Below, piece after piece: positions 59,341 to 64,000 of a stretch of 64,000 nucleotides of DNA (its first letter is position 1; the number at the start of each line of letters is the position of its first letter). The notes beneath the pieces are model-generated. The model did no database searches and had not been told where the DNA came from. It worked only from the letters and a program-made list of their open reading frames with translations. Origin of the DNA: Mannheimia glucosida (GTDB lineage Bacteria; Pseudomonadota; Gammaproteobacteria; Enterobacterales; Pasteurellaceae); NCBI RefSeq assembly GCF_046267875.1, contig NZ_CP176502.1, positions 2,232,001-2,296,000 on the forward strand. Direction: 5' to 3'. Both the position numbers and the translations under genes were made by a program.

Positions 59341-60768
59341 ATGTCTGATGTGCGTATTGAACACGATTTACTTGGTGAAAGAGAAGTACCTAATAGTGCT
59401 TATTGGGGCATTCATACATTAAGAGCGATTGAGAATTTTAATATCTCGAACGTTACTATTTCTGATGTGCCTGAATTTGTGCGTGGAATGGTCATGGTGA
59501 AGAAAGCCACTGCGCTGGCAAACGGGGAACTTGGTGCAATCCCGAAAAAAATTGCCAAAGCTATTGTGGCAGCTTGTGATGAAGTGCTAGTGAAAGGACG
59601 CTGTCTCGATCAATTCCCTTCTGATGTTTATCAAGGTGGTGCCGGCACATCGGTGAATATGAATACCAATGAAGTGATTGCCAACCTTGCATTAGAAATT
59701 TTAGGCGAGGAAAAAGGTAAATATGAGATTGTCAATCCAATGGATCACGTTAATGCAAGCCAATCCACCAATGATGCCTATCCAACCGGTTTCCGCATCG
59801 CAGTTTATAACAGTATCACTAAATTAATCAATAAAATCACTTACCTACAAACTGCATTTGAAAATAAAGCTACTGAGTTTTCCGATGTGCTAAAAATGGG
59901 AAGAACGCAGTTACAAGATGCCGTGCCAATGACACTCGGTCAGGAATTTAAAGCTTTTGCCGTATTATTAGATGAAGAGGTTCGTAACCTTAAACGGACG
60001 GCAGAATTGCTTCTTGAAGTGAATTTAGGCGCAACCGCTATCGGTACTGGTCTGAATACGCCAGAGGGTTACTCTACTCTTGCAGTCAAATATTTAGCCG
60101 AAGTCACGCAACTACCTTGCTCACTATCTGAAAATCTCATTGAGGCAACATCTGACTGTGGTGCCTATGTAATGGTTCACGGTGCATTAAAACGCACCGC
60201 CGTCAAACTTTCTAAAGTGTGTAATGACTTACGATTACTTTCATCAGGCCCACGTGCCGGCTTAAATGAAATTAATCTTCCGGAATTACAAGCCGGCTCA
60301 TCTATTATGCCGGCAAAAGTAAACCCTGTTGTACCTGAAGTCGTAAACCAAGTGTGCTTTAAAGTGATTGGTAACGACACCACCGTTACTTTTGCAGCAG
60401 AGGCCGGTCAATTACAGCTTAACGTAATGGAGCCGGTTATCGGGCAAGCAATGTTTGAATCGATCGAGCTGCTTTCCAATGCGTGTATTAATTTACGAGA
60501 CAAATGTATTGACGGAATTACCGCCAACCGTGACATCTGCCAAAACTATGTGTTTAGCTCAATCGGTATTGTGACCTACCTCAATCCATTTATCGGCCAC
60601 CATAATGGTGATATTGTCGGCAAAATTTGTGCGACCACCGGCAAAAGTGTACGAGAAGTTGTGCTTGAGCGAGGCTTACTCACCGAAGAACAACTCGATG
60701 ATATTCTCTCGATTGAGAACTTAATGAATCCGACTTATAAAGCCAAACGCTTTACCGAAGAGGAATAA
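59341..60768 (+). CDS. aspA: Aspartate ammonia-lyase
   Basis: Deaminates aspartate to fumarate and ammonia, feeding anaerobic fumarate respiration. Start at ATG 59341, 6 bases after AAGGAG, gives 475 residues; an ATG two codons earlier overlaps the ribosome site. Motifs are YQGGAGTSVNMNTNEV, GSSIMPAKVNPVVPE (the mobile catalytic-serine loop) and GHHNGDIVGKICA. It closely follows E. coli AspA throughout. An FNR-type site upstream agrees with anaerobic induction. Confidence 0.97.
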   Translation: MSDVRIEHDLLGEREVPNSAYWGIHTLRAIENFNISNVTISDVPEFVRGMVMVKKATALANGELGAIPKKIAKAIVAACDEVLVKGRCLDQFPSDVYQGGAGTSVNMNTNEVIANLALEILGEEKGKYEIVNPMDHVNASQSTNDAYPTGFRIAVYNSITKLINKITYLQTAFENKATEFSDVLKMGRTQLQDAVPMTLGQEFKAFAVLLDEEVRNLKRTAELLLEVNLGATAIGTGLNTPEGYSTLAVKYLAEVTQLPCSLSENLIEATSDCGAYVMVHGALKRTAVKLSKVCNDLRLLSSGPRAGLNEINLPELQAGSSIMPAKVNPVVPEVVNQVCFKVIGNDTTVTFAAEAGQLQLNVMEPVIGQAMFESIELLSNACINLRDKCIDGITANRDICQNYVFSSIGIVTYLNPFIGHHNGDIVGKICATTGKSVREVVLERGLLTEEQLDDILSIENLMNPTYKAKRFTEEE

Positions 60769-60777
60769 TCATTGTTT

Positions 60778-60835
60778 ACAAGCGGTCTGATTTTGGCAAA
60801 AAATTGCAAATTTTTACCAAAATCAGACCGCTTGT
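60778..60835. repeat. Inverted USS pair between aspA and rep
   Basis: ACAAGCGGT (60778-60786) faces ACCGCTTGT (60827-60835). The arms extend perfectly over 19 bases each (ACAAGCGGTCTGATTTTGG and its complement). It acts as a bidirectional terminator candidate between convergent genes. Confidence 0.85.
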
Positions 60836-60842
60836 TATCCCA

Positions 60843-62861
60843 TTATTTCTTATTTGCTTTCAGCATCGCCATTAAATTTGCAATATTTGCAGAAGATTTT
60901 GCCTCTTTTTCCTGTTCGGTCATTCTTGGCTTTTCACTTTCCCACTCCAAATCATCTTGTGGCAATTCCAGTAAAAACCGGCTCGGCTCAGGTTTGATGA
61001 TTTCGCCATATTGGTGGCGTTCTTTACACAGTGAAAACGTGAGCGTTTGTTGGGCTCGGGTAATGCCGACATAAGCCAAACGCCGCTCTTCTTCCACATT
61101 GTCCTCATCAAGGCTGGTTTGGTGCGGTAAAATCCCCTCTTCCATACCGATTAAGAAAACGTGCGGAAATTCCAACCCTTTCGAGGCGTGAAGAGTCATT
61201 AGTTGGACTTGGTCTGCCTCATCGTCCTCTTCACCACGTTCAAGCATATCTCGCAAGGTTAAACGGTTTACCACTTGCACCAAATTCATCGGAGGCTCTA
61301 TTTCATCGCCCTCTAACATCGCTTGCACCCATTCAAACAAGGTCTGCACATTACGGCTTTGCATTTCCGCTACTTTTGGGTTCGCCGCCATTTCATACAA
61401 ATAGGCTTCATACTGAATTTTCGCCAATAGATCTTTTACTGCTTCAATCGGATCGGATCTATCGGCTTGATCGGCAATTTCCACAATCCAGCGGGCAAAA
61501 TCCTGCAAGGCTTGATAAGGCTTTGGCGTGAGGCGTTGCATTAATTCAAAATCAAAAATCGCCTCAAACAAACTGACCTGCTTTTCGTTAGCGAGTATGC
61601 CTAATTTTTCCAGCGTTGCCGCCCCAATTTCCCGTTTCGGCGTATTCACAATACGCAAGAAAGCCGCATCATCGTCTTGATTCACTACCAACCGCAGATA
61701 TGCCATCATATCTTTGATTTCCGCTCGAGCAAAAAATGACGTACCACCCGAAATTTTATACGGAATGCGGTTTTGCATTAGCAATTTTTCCAACAAGCGG
61801 GATTGATGGTTGCCTCGATACAAAATTGCATAATCTTTGTATTTGGTCTTTTTCGAGAAACGATGGGCAATCAGCTCGCCCACAATGCGTTCCGCTTCGT
61901 GTTCCTCATTTTTTGCCTCGATGACCTGTAATTTTTCACCCTGCCCCAGCTCTGAAAACAACCGCTTGCTAAACAAGTGGTCGTTGTTATCAATCAGAAT
62001 ATTGGCACAGTGTAAAATCCGTTGGCTGGAACGGTAATTCTGCTCAAGCTTAATCACCTTTAAGTCAAAATCTTCCCGTAACCGTTGCATATTTTCAGGC
62101 TTCGCCCCTCGCCACGAATAAATGGATTGGTCATCATCGCCTACTACTGTGAAGTTTGGCTCATTGCCGACAATCAGCTTAATTAACTCATATTGACTGG
62201 TATTGGTGTCTTGATATTCATCAACCAACAAATAGCGAATTTTCTGTTGCCAACGAGCTTTGGCCTCGGGAAATTGGCGAAACAGCAACACCGGTAACAT
62301 AATCAAATCATCAAAATCCAACGCATTATAAGCCTTAAGCTGATTTTGGTAGAGTTGATAAAAATGCGAAAACACCCGCTCACGTTCATCACGCACTCGA
62401 GTAAGCACCATTTCAGGTGAAAGCAAATCGTTTTTCCAATTAGAAATAGTGGCAATTAAGGCTTTCAGCAGATCTTTATCTTCCGCCACATTTTCAGGCA
62501 ATAAATGTTTCAGTAAGGCGATTTGATCCTGCTCATCAAACAAGGTCATACCCGATTTAAAACCGAGTAATTTATATTCCCGTTTTAAAATTTCAAACCC
62601 AAGGGTGTGAAAGGTTGAAATCGTTAGGCCTTTGCTGTTTTCTTTGCCGATAGAATGAGCCACCCGCTCACGCATTTCACGGGCGGCTTTATTGGTAAAA
62701 GTTACCGCCGCAATCTGCTTTGGCGAATAGCCACAATGTGCAATTAAATGTGCGATTTTATTAATAATCACCCGAGTCTTACCCGAACCGGCACCTGCCA
62801 GCACGAGACAAGCCCCTTGAGTGTATTCCACCGCTTGTTGTTGTTGAGAGTTGAGTTTCAT
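60843..62861 (-). CDS. rep: ATP-dependent DNA helicase Rep
   Basis: Superfamily 1A 3'-5' helicase that restarts stalled forks and removes protein roadblocks. The 672-residue protein (E. coli Rep 673) has Walker A GAGSGKTR (23-30), VTFTNKAAREMRERV, motif II LVDEYQDTN, GDDDQSIYSWRGA, LEQNYRSS and the C-terminal MTLHASKGLEFPHVF and YVGITRAQ. Length and motifs favour Rep over UvrD. The USS at 62830 encodes Gln-Ala-Val near its start. Confidence 0.96.
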   Translation of the reverse strand: MKLNSQQQQAVEYTQGACLVLAGAGSGKTRVIINKIAHLIAHCGYSPKQIAAVTFTNKAAREMRERVAHSIGKENSKGLTISTFHTLGFEILKREYKLLGFKSGMTLFDEQDQIALLKHLLPENVAEDKDLLKALIATISNWKNDLLSPEMVLTRVRDERERVFSHFYQLYQNQLKAYNALDFDDLIMLPVLLFRQFPEAKARWQQKIRYLLVDEYQDTNTSQYELIKLIVGNEPNFTVVGDDDQSIYSWRGAKPENMQRLREDFDLKVIKLEQNYRSSQRILHCANILIDNNDHLFSKRLFSELGQGEKLQVIEAKNEEHEAERIVGELIAHRFSKKTKYKDYAILYRGNHQSRLLEKLLMQNRIPYKISGGTSFFARAEIKDMMAYLRLVVNQDDDAAFLRIVNTPKREIGAATLEKLGILANEKQVSLFEAIFDFELMQRLTPKPYQALQDFARWIVEIADQADRSDPIEAVKDLLAKIQYEAYLYEMAANPKVAEMQSRNVQTLFEWVQAMLEGDEIEPPMNLVQVVNRLTLRDMLERGEEDDEADQVQLMTLHASKGLEFPHVFLIGMEEGILPHQTSLDEDNVEEERRLAYVGITRAQQTLTFSLCKERHQYGEIIKPEPSRFLLELPQDDLEWESEKPRMTEQEKEAKSSANIANLMAMLKANKK

Positions 62862-62908
62862 TGAATCTATTCAAAAGTAATTTTTACAACTATTTTAACG
62901 GAAAGAAA

Positions 62909-62966
62909 ACAAGCGGTCGAATTTTCAGGAAATTTTGCAAAAAACTTTGAAAATCCGACCGCTTGT
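62909..62966. repeat. Inverted USS pair between rep and potA
   Basis: ACAAGCGGT (62909-62917) faces ACCGCTTGT (62958-62966) with the recurring TTTTGCAAAA spacer, in the region between the divergent rep and potA genes. Confidence 0.85.
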
Positions 62967-63108
62967 TCATCAGAGAAAAATCCCTAAAATCTAAATTTTT
63001 CCTTTCCATCTTGCCCCTTTAGCTATATCATTATAAGTTGATTTTTTGGGGGCAAATGCCTGATTTTATAACTCCTTTTCTTTTTAATTTAAGGGAAAAA
63101 AACAGTAG

Positions 63109-64000
63109 ATGGAAAAAGTAGAACAGAAAGCTATCATTGAGCTTAAAAATGTAACAAAAAGCTACGGTAGTAAAACGATTCTTAAAAATTTAAATTTAAC
63201 CATTAACGATGGTGAATTTTTAACAATTTTAGGCCCTTCCGGTTGTGGTAAAACAACTGCGTTACGTTTAATTGCCGGTTTTGAAGATTTAACTGAAGGT
63301 TCAATTATTCTTGATGGGCAAGATGTTTCTAACGTTCCGGCGGAGCAACGCCCGGTAAACACCGTATTCCAAAGCTATGCCCTTTTCCCACATATGACGA
63401 TTTTTGAAAACGTGGCTTTCGGGCTGCGTATGCAAAAAGTGCCAAATGCTGAAATTGAGCCACGTGTGATGGAAGCATTACGAATGGTGCGTTTAGAAGA
63501 CCGCGCTCAACAAAAACCGGCTCAGCTTTCCGGTGGTCAGCAACAACGTATTGCAATTGCCCGTGCGGTGGTAAATAAACCGAAAGTATTGTTGTTAGAC
63601 GAATCGCTTTCTGCGTTAGATTATAAATTGCGTAAAGAGATGCAAAATGAATTAAAAGCATTGCAACGTCAATTAGGCATTACCTTTATTTTTGTGACTC
63701 ACGATCAGGAAGAAGCCTTAACCATGTCTGATCGTATTATCGTAATGAACGCTGGTAAAATCGCTCAAGACGGTACACCACGTGAGATTTACGAAGAGCC
63801 AAGTAACTTATTTGTAGCTCGTTTCATCGGCGAAATTAACGTTTTTGATGCAACTGTAATTGAGCGTGTTGATGCAACTAATGTAAAAGCGAACGTAGAA
63901 GGTCGCATTTGCAATATCAAAGTGGAAGATTTAGAGGTTCAGCCGAACCAAAAATTGAAAGTATTGTTACGCCCTGAAGATATTGTGATTGAGGAGTTAG
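63109..64000 (+). CDS. potA: Spermidine/putrescine ABC transporter ATPase PotA, 3'-truncated by window edge
   Basis: ATPase of the PotABCD polyamine importer. The frame starts at ATG 63109 (MEKVEQKAIIELKNVTKSYG) and 297 codons are visible of about 370 expected. Walker A GPSGCGKTT (42-50), VNTVFQSYALFPHMTVFE-type Q-loop (here VNTVFQSYALFPHMTIFE), signature LSGGQQQR, Walker B LLLDESLSALD and VTHDQEEALTM are present. DESLSALD instead of DEPLSALD is the PotA hallmark. About 250 bases upstream hold a USS pair and no other recognised feature. Confidence 0.95.
   Translation, partial: MEKVEQKAIIELKNVTKSYGSKTILKNLNLTINDGEFLTILGPSGCGKTTALRLIAGFEDLTEGSIILDGQDVSNVPAEQRPVNTVFQSYALFPHMTIFENVAFGLRMQKVPNAEIEPRVMEALRMVRLEDRAQQKPAQLSGGQQQRIAIARAVVNKPKVLLLDESLSALDYKLRKEMQNELKALQRQLGITFIFVTHDQEEALTMSDRIIVMNAGKIAQDGTPREIYEEPSNLFVARFIGEINVFDATVIERVDATNVKANVEGRICNIKVEDLEVQPNQKLKVLLRPEDIVIEEL

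Noticed and set aside
63109..64000. ThiQ, the missing thiamine ATPase
   Set aside because: The protein has the PotA hallmark DESLSALD and long C-terminal extension, and lies far from thiB.
1..64000. tRNA or rRNA genes, CRISPR arrays, prophage, integrons, intact insertion sequences
   Set aside because: None was recognised. The repeated 9-mers are uptake signals, dispersed and unevenly spaced, not CRISPR repeats.

Overview
The window is chromosomal DNA of a gammaproteobacterium of the family Pasteurellaceae, about 40% GC by eye. At least 30 exact copies of the 9-mer ACAAGCGGT/ACCGCTTGT, the Actinobacillus pleuropneumoniae-type DNA uptake signal (USS), are present, against two noticed copies of the Haemophilus-type core AAGTGCGGT. 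That places it in the Mannheimia / Actinobacillus pleuropneumoniae / Bibersteinia branch, and the TbpA/TbpB pair fits Mannheimia best (inference). The region is mostly core genome: no tRNA, rRNA, CRISPR array, intact insertion sequence or prophage was seen.

Layout. 1-5.6 kb: aromatic amino acid and LOS genes (partial DAHP synthase, opsX-like heptosyltransferase), pykA, sixA and the dusB-fis operon behind a terminator-containing leader. 5.6-10.7 kb: the iron-regulated transferrin receptor operon tbpB-tbpA under a Fur box, followed by a non-coding stretch with a gene remnant. 10.7-18.3 kb: rnt, gloA, a membrane protein joined to ydbH-ynbE (inner-to-outer membrane lipid bridge), and folK-pcnB-dksA, with pcnB apparently starting at AUU. 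18.5-21 kb: orphan thiB with a TPP riboswitch, back to back with a PurR-operator, leader-peptide and terminator-controlled cytosine deaminase-like amidohydrolase. 21-26.7 kb: yidB-like, kdsB, trxB, dhaKLM, cnoX, glpE. 26.8-28.8 kb: exbB-exbD-tonB, the energy source for the TbpA receptor. 28.8-45.8 kb: cysZ/zipA-ligA, an atypical Nramp transporter, a DUF4189 lipoprotein, fabB, cyaA, a KefC-like exchanger, a YidE-like transporter, a NhaC-like antiporter, xthA. 45.9-50.5 kb: lptC-lptA-lptB-ptsN-rapZ, then ubiI. 50.6-55.8 kb: two paralogous lipoproteins, ftsY-ftsE-ftsX, rsmD. 55.8-64 kb: DUF440, a HpaC-like flavin reductase, tehB, purM (second PurR box), DUF1294, aspA (FNR-type promoter), rep and the start of potA.

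How it fits together. Transferrin-iron uptake (tbpBA plus exbBD-tonB), envelope assembly (opsX, kdsB, lptCAB, ydbH-ynbE, ftsEX/ftsY) and fermentative or anaerobic metabolism (dhaKLM, aspA, pykA) dominate. Small-molecule control is unusually visible: Fur, PurR (twice), CRP-like sites, FNR, a TPP riboswitch with a readable expression platform, and a probable translation-coupled attenuator.

Most notable observations: (i) USS elements do several jobs here. They form terminators, build the P3 arm of the TPP riboswitch, and inside genes always encode either Gln-Ala-Val or Thr-Ala-Cys; the latter supplies the lipobox of three lipoproteins and a zinc cysteine of LigA. (ii) An 18-residue leader peptide ends inside a terminator hairpin behind a PurR box. 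(iii) pcnB has a conserved non-canonical AUU start. (iv) A multi-pass membrane protein is tightly linked to ydbH-ynbE. (v) An Nramp-like transporter lacks both canonical metal-site motifs.
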